In this document: positions 56,642-64,000 of the stretch, one piece after another
How the letters are laid out: each line of letters starts with the position of its first letter
Numbering within the stretch: the stretch's first letter is position 1
Assembly (NCBI RefSeq): GCF_004216555.1
Contig: NZ_SGWQ01000015.1
Location: 1 to 64,000 of the forward strand
DNA length: 64,000 nt
Reading direction: 5' to 3'
Source of the DNA: Herbihabitans rhizosphaerae
GTDB taxonomy: Bacteria > Actinomycetota > Actinomycetes > Mycobacteriales > Pseudonocardiaceae
Notes under the pieces: model-generated
What the model saw: the letters and a program-made list of their open reading frames with translations, nothing else
Databases searched by the model: none
What the model was told of the DNA's origin: nothing
Translations under genes and position numbers: made by a program

Positions 56642-57104
56642 GATCGTCCCCGCCGGAAACCTGGCCGCCGTGGCCCGGCACGAGCTGCACATCCCCGGCC
56701 CGGTCGCCGAGGTGTTCGAGATGACCAGGGACGTGACCCGCTGGAGCGAGTACATGCCGGCGGTCACCGAGGCCAAGTTCGTCGAGGACCACGCCGACGG
56801 CGACGTGGTGGAGATCAGCGCCGAGGCCAACGACGAGAAGCACACCTGGCGCTCCCGCCGGGCCGTCGACCGTACCGAGCGGACGATCGAGTTCAGTCGG
56901 ATCGGCGCGACCGAGCCGCTGGTGACCATGACCGGCAAGTGGGAGTTCCAGGCTGACGGCGACGGCACCCGTGCGGTGCTCACCCACCGCTTCGTCACCA
57001 CCACGACCGAGGCGCTGGAGTTCTTCGGCAACGCCACCCGCTCCAACGCCACCCGCGACCTCGAGGGCCTCGCGGACCACTTCACCAAGGAGGCCGCGCG
57101 ATGA
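56622..57104 (+). CDS. SRPBCC polyketide cyclase/aromatase
   Basis: This 160-residue START/Bet v1-fold protein of the polyketide cyclase family has the N-terminal strand VARHELHIPGPVAEVFEM, the TRDVTRWSEYMP helix region and the C-terminal long helix ending in GLADHFTKEA. It probably guides the regiospecific first-ring cyclisation or aromatisation of the poly-beta-keto chain. The GTG at 56622 has AAGGAG upstream. It is coupled to the ketoreductase (ATGA). Confidence 0.88.
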   Translation: MNTVLSEIVPAGNLAAVARHELHIPGPVAEVFEMTRDVTRWSEYMPAVTEAKFVEDHADGDVVEISAEANDEKHTWRSRRAVDRTERTIEFSRIGATEPLVTMTGKWEFQADGDGTRAVLTHRFVTTTTEALEFFGNATRSNATRDLEGLADHFTKEAAR

Positions 57105-57892
57105 GCGCCGTACTGCGGGACAAGGTCGCGCTGATCACCGGCGGCAGCCGGGGCATCGGCCGGGCCTCGGCGACCACGCTGGGCACCATGGGCGCGACCG
57201 TGGTGATCACCGGCACCTCGACGGAGACCGTCGACACGGGCGTCGCCGCGCTCAAGGACGCCGGCCTGCCGAAGGTCAGCGGCCACGTGGCCGACGTACG
57301 CGAGCAGAGCAGCGTCGACGCGCTGTTCGACGACGTGCTCGCCGAGCACGGCCGGGTCGACGTACTGGTCAACAACGCCGGCGTCGGCGGAGGCGGCTGG
57401 ACCCACGAGATCCCGTACGACACGTGGGAGCAGTTGATCGACATCAACCTCAACGGCGTGTTCCGGGTGACCCGCACTTGGCTGCTGCGCTCCGGCGCCC
57501 GCGACCGCGGCTGGGGCCGAGTGATCAACATCGCCTCCACCGGCGGCAAGCAGGGCGTGCGGCTGGCCGTCGCCTACACCGCCAGCAAGCACGGCGTGGT
57601 CGGGCTGTCCAAGTCGCTGGCCCACGAGACGGCCAAGCACGGGATCACGGTCAACGCGGTGTGCCCCGGCTTCGTGGAGACCGAGCTGTCGATCGGCTCG
57701 CGGCAGCGCTACGCGGCCGCGTGGGGCATCACCCCGGAAGAGGTGCTGGAGAAGCAGAACGCGCGCTTTCCGTTGGGGCGCCACGTGAATCCGGACGAGG
57801 TCGCACGGCTGGTGGGGTTCCTCGCCGACCCGGCGGCGGAGGCGATCACCGGCCAGGCGATGAACGTCTGCGGCGGACTCGGGCTTTACTGA
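57101..57892 (+). CDS. ActIII-like polyketide ketoreductase
   Basis: This 263-residue SDR has GGSRGIG at residues 14-20, NNAG at about 89, ASTGGKQGV carrying the catalytic Ser, and YTASK (Tyr-x3-Lys). STGGKQGV and the surrounding loop match the actinorhodin C-9 ketoreductase family. It reduces a specific keto group (usually C-9) of the nascent chain. It lies between two cyclases in one operon, 20 bp before the fused cyclase-hydrolase. Confidence 0.93.
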   Translation: MSAVLRDKVALITGGSRGIGRASATTLGTMGATVVITGTSTETVDTGVAALKDAGLPKVSGHVADVREQSSVDALFDDVLAEHGRVDVLVNNAGVGGGGWTHEIPYDTWEQLIDINLNGVFRVTRTWLLRSGARDRGWGRVINIASTGGKQGVRLAVAYTASKHGVVGLSKSLAHETAKHGITVNAVCPGFVETELSIGSRQRYAAAWGITPEEVLEKQNARFPLGRHVNPDEVARLVGFLADPAAEAITGQAMNVCGGLGLY

Positions 57893-57912
57893 CCAGAGAG
57901 GGACCTGATCCG

Positions 57913-59490
57913 ATGACAACCGCCACCGCGACCGTGGTCGTCAACTCCATCCACGTCGACGCCTCCCCCGAACTGCTCTACCAGTCCTGTGTGGACGTCG
58001 GGTACTGGCCGCTGATCTTCCCCACCGTCGAGAAGGTGGACACCACGGCGACCGCGCCGGACGAGATCACCATGGACATGACCGTGGCCAACGATCTCGG
58101 CCGCAACGCCGTCCGCTCGCACCGCGTCTACCACCGCTCCACGCTACGCATCGACTTCACCATGTCCACGCTGCCGCCGGCGATCGCCGCGATGGACGGG
58201 CACTGGATCGTCGAGGCGGACGGCACCGGTGCGCGGTTGGAGATCACGCACAGCGTCGTGCCCAGCGACCCGTCCGAGACCGCCGCGCTGGTCGAAACCC
58301 TGTACGGCACAACGGAAAACGTGCTCGGACAGCTCAAGGGCTGGGTGGAGTCGGAGCGCGAGCTGGACGAGCTGTACACCGAGATGCGCGCGTCCACCAG
58401 CAAGGTGTCGCCGGAGATGTACTCGGTGTGCGAGCTGTTCTTCAGCCGGCTCGGCCTGTGCGGCCTCGACTGGGGCGACATCGTCATGGTCTGCAAGGAC
58501 CTGCGCAAGAAGAACACGCACGAGGACTGGGCGGACTGGCACCGCCGGTGGTCCGCACTCGGCCGGCACTACCAGACGCGGGCCGAGGCGGCGTTCGCCG
58601 ACGGGCGGATCGAGACCGGCCGGCTGTGCGTCGGCCGGGCGGCGGCGGCTTTCCACTTCGCCGAGTTCTTCTTCTTCGACGAGCCGGAGCTCAAGGACCC
58701 AACCAGGGCCAGGGTGACCGCGGTGTTCGAGCGCGGCCGGGAGTACTCGCGCACCCCGATCCGTCCGTTGCGGATTCCCTTTCGGGACTTGGAGTTGCCG
58801 GGGTACCTGATGACGCCGGACGGCGAGGGACCCTGGCCGACGGTGATCCTGGTCAACGGTCTCGACTCGGCCAAGGAGGTCGAGCTGCTGGCGTTCGCCG
58901 AGTCGTTCCTGGCCCGCGGGATGGCCGCGGTCGTGTTCGACGGACCCGGCCAGGGCGAGCTCGCCGGGTCGCTGCCGATGGAGATCCAGTACGAGAACGT
59001 GGTCGACGCCGTGCTCTCCGTGCTGGCCGGCGAGTCCGATGTGGACAGTGAGAGGATCGGGATCTTCGGGGTGAGCTTCGGCGGCTACCTCGCACCCCGT
59101 GCGGCCGCCTGCCTCGACACGATCAAGGCCTGCGTGAGCCTGTCCGGCGGGTTCGACCACGACGGCTACGAAGACCTGAACATCATGGTGCAGAAGGACT
59201 TCAAGCACGTGTTCCACATCGACGACGATGTCGAGATGGCCGAGCTGAGCCGCGCGAAGCTGAACCTGCGGGAGGTCCCGCCGCTGCGGGTTCCGCTGCT
59301 GTCGGTGCACCCGGAGGAGGACAAGATCATCCCGTTCGAGTCCTGCCTGCGGATGATCGAGTGGGCCGAGGGCGACACCGAGTTGCTGCGCTACCCCGGC
59401 GCCCGGCACGTGGCACCCGAGCACTTCGCCGACTACATCCCGTTCTTCGGCGACTGGATGGCGCGGCACCTGGGAGTGCTTCCGCGATGA
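57913..59490 (+). CDS. Polyketide cyclase fused to an alpha/beta hydrolase (FrsA-like)
   Basis: This 525-residue two-domain protein has a START-type cyclase at residues 1-150 (VVVNSIHVDASPELLYQ, WPLIFPTVEKV). After a helical linker (160-285) comes an alpha/beta hydrolase of the FrsA/DUF1100-like family, with nucleophile Ser388 in GVSFGG, Asp470 in PEEDK and His499 in ARHV; the lid helices come before the core. Cyclase and hydrolase may work in series: ring closure, then release or C-C/ester cleavage of the ACP- or CoA-bound product. The GAGAGGGACC site precedes the ATG at 57913. The stop overlaps the next gene. Confidence 0.88.
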   Translation: MTTATATVVVNSIHVDASPELLYQSCVDVGYWPLIFPTVEKVDTTATAPDEITMDMTVANDLGRNAVRSHRVYHRSTLRIDFTMSTLPPAIAAMDGHWIVEADGTGARLEITHSVVPSDPSETAALVETLYGTTENVLGQLKGWVESERELDELYTEMRASTSKVSPEMYSVCELFFSRLGLCGLDWGDIVMVCKDLRKKNTHEDWADWHRRWSALGRHYQTRAEAAFADGRIETGRLCVGRAAAAFHFAEFFFFDEPELKDPTRARVTAVFERGREYSRTPIRPLRIPFRDLELPGYLMTPDGEGPWPTVILVNGLDSAKEVELLAFAESFLARGMAAVVFDGPGQGELAGSLPMEIQYENVVDAVLSVLAGESDVDSERIGIFGVSFGGYLAPRAAACLDTIKACVSLSGGFDHDGYEDLNIMVQKDFKHVFHIDDDVEMAELSRAKLNLREVPPLRVPLLSVHPEEDKIIPFESCLRMIEWAEGDTELLRYPGARHVAPEHFADYIPFFGDWMARHLGVLPR

Positions 59491-60398
59491 CCGCCACCGA
59501 GGAGACCCCCGCGTCCTCGGCGGTCCCAGCGTCCTCGGCGTCCACGGCATCCGCTGTGGACGCCGGGGGCGCGCGGCCGGTGATCGTGGACCTGAGCGTG
59601 CCGGTCGACCCGGAGTACTGGGAGCCGGAACCGGTGCGGCGCAAGGTGATCGGCCACCGGGAGGGCGCGGACCTGCTCGGCCGGTCCTACGCCTACCTGC
59701 GTGCGCCGAACCGCCTCGCGCGGTGGGTCAGCGTGCTGCTGCACCGGCTCGGCCGCGGAGTGAACCACCGCGACTTCCCGGACGGCAAGGGCCTGTCGCT
59801 GATGCACTACACGCTCACCACGCACACCGGGACGCACATGGACGCGCCGTGGCACTACGGCGACCTGACCGCGTCCGGCGAGCGGGCGCGCACCATCTGC
59901 GAGGTGCCGCTGGACTGGTGCCACGGCGACGGCGTGCTGCTGGACCTGCGTGCCGGGCCGGCCGACCAGGCCGTCACGGCCACGGAGATCGCGGCGGCCC
60001 TGGGCGCGATCGACTACACGATCAAGCCGTTGGACATCGTGCTGCTGTGGACCGGCGGGGACACCGAGATCGGGACGCGCGGGTACTTCCAGCGCTTCCG
60101 CGGTGTCACCCGGGAGGCCACGGCGTACCTGGTCGAGCGCGGCGTGAAGGTGATCGGGGTGGACAGCTTCGGGTTCGACGCGCCGTTCCTGCGCATGCTG
60201 GAGTCCTATATGGACAGTGGCGAGGTCGCCGACCTGTGGCCGGCCCACCTGTACGGCAGGGAGGCCGAGTACTGCCAGTTGGAGCGGCTGACCAACCTCG
60301 GCGCGATCGGCCGGCCGCACGGGTTCCGGGTCAGCTGCTTCCCGGTGAAGCTGGCCGGCGGCGACGCCGGCTGGACCCGCGTGGTGGCGCACGTCTGA
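59487..60398 (+). CDS. Metal-dependent cyclase family protein (kynurenine formamidase-like)
   Basis: This 303-residue protein of the cyclase superfamily (PF04199 type) has the metal-binding signature HTGTHMDAPWH at about residues 112-122. A low-complexity Ser/Ala leader of about 30 residues precedes the domain. Members hydrolyse N-formylkynurenine or act as cyclases in polyketide clusters. Its ATG overlaps the hydrolase stop (ATGA), so it is the last gene of the rightward polyketide arm. Possibly catalyses a late ring closure or lactone/amide hydrolysis. Confidence 0.85.
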   Translation: MTATEETPASSAVPASSASTASAVDAGGARPVIVDLSVPVDPEYWEPEPVRRKVIGHREGADLLGRSYAYLRAPNRLARWVSVLLHRLGRGVNHRDFPDGKGLSLMHYTLTTHTGTHMDAPWHYGDLTASGERARTICEVPLDWCHGDGVLLDLRAGPADQAVTATEIAAALGAIDYTIKPLDIVLLWTGGDTEIGTRGYFQRFRGVTREATAYLVERGVKVIGVDSFGFDAPFLRMLESYMDSGEVADLWPAHLYGREAEYCQLERLTNLGAIGRPHGFRVSCFPVKLAGGDAGWTRVVAHV

Positions 60399-60500
60399 CA
60401 ACTCGTCGTGTCGGTGGTCGCGAGTTCCGCGCTGTGCATCGCGCGAGTTGCGCCGTCGTGGCTTTGAGTCGCATCGTCGTTGTGGCTTGGGGTGTGGCGG

Positions 60501-60651
60501 CGCGGAATTGTGCGGGCCGATACTCACAAGTCAAGGGCGCCTACGGCGTCGCTTCGCGACTCGCTTCGCTCGCCCTGGACTTGCGAGCCTCGATCGGCCC
60601 TAAGGCAGGCGACATCGGGGCAGGCCGGGGGCCTGCCCCGAATTGTCCGCG
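60501..60651. repeat. Nested palindromic intergenic element
   Basis: Within the 315-bp gap 60399-60713 a set of nested inverted repeats spans about 150 bp. The inner arms CAAGTCAAGGGCG (60527-60539) and CGCCCTGGACTTG (60571-60583) pair at 12 of 13 positions. GGGCCGAT (60514-60521) pairs with 60593-60600. The outer ends CGCGGAATT (60501) and AATTGTCCGCG (60641-60651) are nearly complementary. A perfect 11-bp hairpin (60616-60626 with 60630-60640) lies inside and could terminate the polyketide arm. The element resembles a MITE or a structured RNA; no family is known to me. Confidence 0.65.
60616..60640 (+). terminator. Hairpin, possible terminator of the rightward polyketide arm
   Basis: CGGGGCAGGCC (60616-60626) pairs perfectly with 60630-60640 around a GGG loop. 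It lies 218 bp after the last polyketide gene and just before the HNH gene. Confidence 0.5.
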
Positions 60652-60713
60652 CCGCCACCTTGCTCCTATTGATTCACCCCATAGTGGTCGATCTTTTTCG
60701 GTAGAATCGAGGT

Positions 60714-61931
60714 ATGAGGGGACAACAACTACTCGACGAGCTACACGCTCGCGAAATAGCGATCCGAAAACAACAATTCGAGCAACTACGGCTCATCAAA
60801 CAAATAGAGGATGAAGGCATCGCTAGGGAAATGGGTGCCTACTCCACGCCGGTGCTGTTGCGCGGCAGACTACGAATCAGTCCAGGCGACGCGCGACGGC
60901 GAGTCGAGGACGCCAACGCGTTGTTCGGCTCCGCCACGTTGACCGGCCAGCCCATCGAGCCACAGATACCCGTCGCGGCGCGAGCGTTGGCCGAGGGGGT
61001 GATCAGCCGCGACCACATCCAGGTCGTGCGCGCCACCCTGAAGAAGCTTCCCGCCGAGCATCACGCCGAGGTCGAGCAGCGGCTCGTGGAGGAAGGCGCA
61101 GCTTTCGACCCGGTGAAGCTCAGCAAGATCGCCACTCACATCCGTGCGTACGTACAGCCTGAACAGGTTGTGCTCAACGAACAACAAGCCCGCAAACGCA
61201 TGGAACTGTCGATGGTCGAGGACCTTGACGGCATGATCCACATTCGTGGGCAGCTCTCACCCGAGTGTGCCGAAGTCCTCAAAGCCGCACTCTCCCCGCT
61301 CGCGAAACCGGCCGGGAAGGACGACGTCCGCTCCGCCGCGCGGCGGTGGGCCGAGGCGCTGGTCGAACTTGCGAATCGGGTGCTCGACTCGGACACGCTC
61401 CCGCAAGACGGTGGACGGCGACCGCACCTGGCGGTGACGATTTCCTACGAACAACTTCGCCAGCAGATCGGGCTCGGCCACGGTGACTTCGGTGCGATGA
61501 TCACCCCACAGACGATTCGGCAGATCGCCTGCGACGCGGGCATCACGCCCATCGTGTTGAACAGCGAAGGTCAACCACTCGACGTCGGACGCGAAGAACG
61601 ACTCGTCACCAAAGCCATTCGAGCCGCACTCATCGCACGCGACAAAGGCTGCTCATTCCCCGGGTGCGACCGGCCGCCAGAGTGGACCGACGCACACCAC
61701 ATCATCCACTGGATCGACGGCGGAATAACCTCGGCAGAACTCATGACCTTGCTATGTCGATACCACCACACCACCGTTCACGAACAAGACTGGGAAATCG
61801 TCATGCGCGATGGGATCCCCTACTACATCCCGCCCGCATGGGTAGATCCGGATCGCAAACCGATCCGCAACACCATGCACACCGCCGTTGAACGCGGATA
61901 TTCGCCGAGTTCTCAGGTTAGATCTTGGTGA
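60714..61931 (+). CDS. DUF222 domain HNH endonuclease (13E12 repeat family)
   Basis: This 405-residue protein has an N-terminal helical DUF222 region (1-260) and a C-terminal HNH domain with zinc-binding CSFPGCDRPPEW and the catalytic DAHHIIHWIDGG and CRYHHTTVH. Proteins of this family (REP13E12-type) occur in many copies in actinobacterial genomes and behave as repeated, possibly mobile genes of unknown function. The N-terminal codons are A-rich and lower in GC than their neighbours, which fits horizontal origin. A structured palindromic element lies immediately upstream. Confidence 0.88.
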   Translation: MRGQQLLDELHAREIAIRKQQFEQLRLIKQIEDEGIAREMGAYSTPVLLRGRLRISPGDARRRVEDANALFGSATLTGQPIEPQIPVAARALAEGVISRDHIQVVRATLKKLPAEHHAEVEQRLVEEGAAFDPVKLSKIATHIRAYVQPEQVVLNEQQARKRMELSMVEDLDGMIHIRGQLSPECAEVLKAALSPLAKPAGKDDVRSAARRWAEALVELANRVLDSDTLPQDGGRRPHLAVTISYEQLRQQIGLGHGDFGAMITPQTIRQIACDAGITPIVLNSEGQPLDVGREERLVTKAIRAALIARDKGCSFPGCDRPPEWTDAHHIIHWIDGGITSAELMTLLCRYHHTTVHEQDWEIVMRDGIPYYIPPAWVDPDRKPIRNTMHTAVERGYSPSSQVRSW

Positions 61932-62133
61932 TGCCGGGTTTGCCCGCCTCGACGATGGCGGTCCGCTCCTTCTGCAGACTTTGCCTCGGGTCGTCCAGCT
62001 TGTATTCGCGATTCTCGAGAAGCATCCAGGTGTGTTGGACACTATCGGGGCGCACAACGAGCTTGCCGAAGCCGCTATTGCTCCGCTCCAGCAGAGACCG
62101 CTCGAGCCGGGCGTGGCTGTAGTCGTCGCGCAC
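61918..62133 (-). CDS. Possible small protein of 71 residues
   Basis: This leftward frame begins with GTG directly after the TAG stop of the PucR gene (TAGGTG), in the same phase. It ends with its stop overlapping the HNH gene end by 14 bp. The product is hydrophilic (RDDYSHARLERSLLERS, QHTWMLLENREYKL) and matches no family I know. It may be translationally coupled to PucR, a readthrough extension of it, or not a gene. Confidence 0.35.
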   Translation of the reverse strand: MRDDYSHARLERSLLERSNSGFGKLVVRPDSVQHTWMLLENREYKLDDPRQSLQKERTAIVEAGKPGITKI

Positions 62134-63231
62134 CTACCCCGGTGAGCCCAGCGCGTCACGGCCGAGCGAGCGGTGAGTCAGCACCCAGAGGAGTTCGAAG
62201 ACGGCGATCGGGTTGCCGCGCAGGCTCACCCCCGCCAGCTCCTCGAACCGGGCGATCCGGTACCGGACCGTGTTCGGGTGCACGAACAGCTGCTCGGCCG
62301 TGCGCGCCACGTTCTTGCCCTCCAGCAGGTAGGCGTGCAGAGTGTCGGCGATCTCGACGGCGGAGTCGTTGTGCCCCAACGGTTCCAGGTATCGGCGGGT
62401 CAGCGCGCCGCTGATCGTGCCGTCGGTGCCGACGGTCGGTAACAGGCCGAGCTCGTCGAACTCGTGCACGCCCGTGCGGCCGTGCCGGCGGGCGGTCTCC
62501 AGCGCACGCGAGGCCATCCGAAACGACTCGGGCAGCCGATGAGGTGGGCGGGGCGGACCGACCCCCAGGGTGCCCCGACGGTCCGCCCCTTGCCCCGGCC
62601 GGGCGGGCAGCACCCCGGCCAGGTCTTCGCCGATCACGGTCACCAGGCCCGCCGCGCCGCCGTACCCGGCGATCAGGCCGTAGGCGCGCGCGAGGTCCTC
62701 CGGCCGCATGCCGGGTGCCGGCCGGCCGCGGACCGCGAGGTACTCCCGGTCCGGATCCAGTCCACAGTGGACGGCGTCCTGCCGTGCCGTGGTCGCCGTG
62801 GTGTCGAACAGCAGCCGCCGCAGGAAGTTCGCGCGCACGCGGTGGTGCTCGGCGTTCTGGTAGCCCTCGGCCACCGCGGCGGCCAGCGCGTTGCACCGCT
62901 GGACCACCTCGTCCACCGTGCCGAGCACGACCTCGGGCGGCGTGCCCCGAACCGCTCCCGCGTCACGCAGATGATCGACGATCACGCGCAGCGCCGCCTG
63001 GTACACGGCGGCGACCTGGCCCGGCGGGTAGCCATCGGCGGCCCACGCGGCGCCGATGGTGACCAGCCGCGCCCGGTCCGTCGCCGGCGTGCCGATGACA
63101 CGTCGGATCAGGGCACTCAGCAGATACTCGGCGTCGGTCAGCTGCGGCATGGCCCGCGCGTTGCGGCGCACCGCCCCGACGATGTGCGCCCGCAGCGCCT
63201 CGGTGTCCAGCGACTCGACGATCTCGCTCAC
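62134..63231 (-). CDS. PucR family transcriptional regulator (first)
   Basis: This 365-residue PucR/CdaR-like regulator has a helical N-terminal sensory part, a GGDEF-related central domain (about 165-280) and a C-terminal helix-turn-helix of the HTH_30 type, with GKNVARTAEQLFVHPNTVRYR. The GTG at 63231 overlaps the stop of the second PucR gene (GTGA). The two share block order and motifs (LPESFR, ESLGLLPT-like, HPNTVRYR), so they arose by duplication. They are candidate regulators of the neighbouring polyketide genes, by proximity only. Confidence 0.88.
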   Translation of the reverse strand: MSEIVESLDTEALRAHIVGAVRRNARAMPQLTDAEYLLSALIRRVIGTPATDRARLVTIGAAWAADGYPPGQVAAVYQAALRVIVDHLRDAGAVRGTPPEVVLGTVDEVVQRCNALAAAVAEGYQNAEHHRVRANFLRRLLFDTTATTARQDAVHCGLDPDREYLAVRGRPAPGMRPEDLARAYGLIAGYGGAAGLVTVIGEDLAGVLPARPGQGADRRGTLGVGPPRPPHRLPESFRMASRALETARRHGRTGVHEFDELGLLPTVGTDGTISGALTRRYLEPLGHNDSAVEIADTLHAYLLEGKNVARTAEQLFVHPNTVRYRIARFEELAGVSLRGNPIAVFELLWVLTHRSLGRDALGSPG

Positions 63232-64000
63232 CGAGGGCCTCCCGCGCCGAGCCGGGTCATGTACGCGTCGTACCGCAGCGCCCACCAGACCTCCATCGCG
63301 TGCACCGGATCGCGCAGCCGCGCACCGGTCAGCTCCTCGAACCGGGACATGCGGTACCGCAACGTGTTCGGGTGCAGATAGAGCACCTTGGCCGCCTGGT
63401 GCACGTGCATCCCCTGTTCGAAGTAGACGCGCAGGCTCTCCAGCACCTCCGCGCCCGACTCCACCGAGGACAGCGGTGCCAGATAGCGCCGGCGCAGGGC
63501 GTCGCCGACATCGCCGTCGGCCAGGATCGTCGGGAGCAGGCCCAGCGACTCGATGGTGTGCACGCCGGTCAGGCCGAACGCGTAGGCCGACTCGGCGGCA
63601 CGGCTGGCCAACCGGAACGACTCCGGCAGGCGGTCAAGCGTGCGCGGTGGCCCGATGCCGATGGTGACGTCCGCCAGGTCGGGTGGCGGGCAGGCGCCGA
63701 ACCCGACGACGTCGCCGTCCATCTCGGCGAGCATGCGATCACCGAGCGGTTCGGTTCCGGTGAGCCGTTCGGTCAGCTCGCCGCGGCGCAGGCCGGCCCG
63801 CGGTCGGGCGCGGAACGGCACGTACAGACGCTCGGTCCCGATGCCGTAAACGGTGACCTGCAGGCGCAGGTCCGGCGAGGTCGGCAGGCCGAGCAGCAGG
63901 ATGCCGGCGAGCCGGTTGCCGTACTCGGAGTCGAACGAGCTCCGGTCCACCGGGCGACGAATCCCGTTGTCCCCCAACATGATCGCCGACGCGGACACGT
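63228..64000 (-). CDS. PucR family transcriptional regulator (second, cut by window end)
   Basis: About 257 C-terminal residues are visible, and the frame is open to the right edge, so the start lies outside. The central domain (VTVYGIGTERLYVPF) and the C-terminal helix-turn-helix (HVHQAAKVLYLHPNTLRYRMSRFEELTG) match PucR regulators. It is the upstream member of a tandem pair with a 4-bp overlap. Nothing can be said about its promoter. Confidence 0.87.
   Translation of the reverse strand, partial: VSASAIMLGDNGIRRPVDRSSFDSEYGNRLAGILLLGLPTSPDLRLQVTVYGIGTERLYVPFRARPRAGLRRGELTERLTGTEPLGDRMLAEMDGDVVGFGACPPPDLADVTIGIGPPRTLDRLPESFRLASRAAESAYAFGLTGVHTIESLGLLPTILADGDVGDALRRRYLAPLSSVESGAEVLESLRVYFEQGMHVHQAAKVLYLHPNTLRYRMSRFEELTGARLRDPVHAMEVWWALRYDAYMTRLGAGGPR

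Overview
The window is very GC-rich, densely coded actinobacterial chromosome. Short GC-rich hairpins serve as terminators, GTG starts are common, many genes overlap by 4 bp (ATGA/GTGA), and several transcripts look leaderless. DrrAB-type exporters, an AztABCD-type zinc importer, type II polyketide genes and a DUF222/HNH (13E12-type) gene point to a filamentous actinomycete. Pseudonocardiaceae (Amycolatopsis-like) is my best guess, by inference only; no rRNA or housekeeping marker is present to prove it.

Layout. 0.1-2.6 kb: a TetR regulator and a DrrAB-like ABC exporter behind a striking palindromic promoter. 2.6-9.7 kb: secreted hydrolases (beta-propeller glycosidase-like, cutinase-like esterase, serine beta-lactamase-fold hydrolase, C39-like protease), an SDR/carboxymuconolactone decarboxylase pair and a TetR. 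9.7-12.5 kb: heme oxygenase with an IdeR/DtxR-like iron box, then a CopD-CtaG fusion. 12.7-13.5 kb: tRNA-Arg(TCT) followed by decayed remnants of a large serine recombinase and a LuxR-type regulator. 13.7-15.3 kb: secreted tripeptidyl-aminopeptidase-like hydrolase. 15.9-23.3 kb: a metal-homeostasis island. It holds a zinc importer (aztA divergent from aztB, aztD-like, aztC, aztD-like) with a Zur-like box, then a P1B-4 type metal-efflux ATPase divergent from an ArsR/SmtB sensor with a complete alpha-5 zinc site. 23.3-33.8 kb: accessory genes. These include an AKR/XRE pair, a GT-B-like protein carrying a 13-copy heptanucleotide repeat, a STAND (NB-ARC/TPR) protein, an AlkD-like protein, an SDR with a broken AraC regulator, LysE and LysR. 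33.8-39.6 kb: two APC-superfamily permeases, PhoU and an SDR. 39.6-43.2 kb: a ribbon-helix-helix regulator, a DUF4097 protein and a second DrrAB-like exporter. 43.3-47.7 kb: a GNAT pseudogene, then a TetR, a secreted lipase and an amidohydrolase linked by shared GACCGATCGGTC operators. 47.7-60.4 kb: an unusual type II polyketide cluster in two divergent arms. 60.5-64 kb: a palindromic intergenic element, an HNH endonuclease and two tandem PucR regulators, the last cut by the window edge.

How the genes work together. In the polyketide cluster the leftward arm supplies malonyl-CoA (AccDA fusion, biotin carrier, biotin carboxylase). It also supplies the acyl carrier protein, which lies in the same uninterrupted frame as the biotin carboxylase, and three candidate tailoring enzymes (SDR, FAD oxidoreductase, PNPOx-fold protein). 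The rightward arm has an intact KS, a short KS-like partner without a recognisable catalytic triad, a cyclase, an ActIII-like ketoreductase, a cyclase fused to an alpha/beta hydrolase, and a metal-dependent cyclase-family protein.

The most unusual signals are the (AAACCGG)13 tract, which could switch its gene on and off by slippage, and the polyketide cluster with its carboxylase-ACP fusion, cyclase-hydrolase fusion and minimal KS partner. Also notable are the operator families that define small local regulons.
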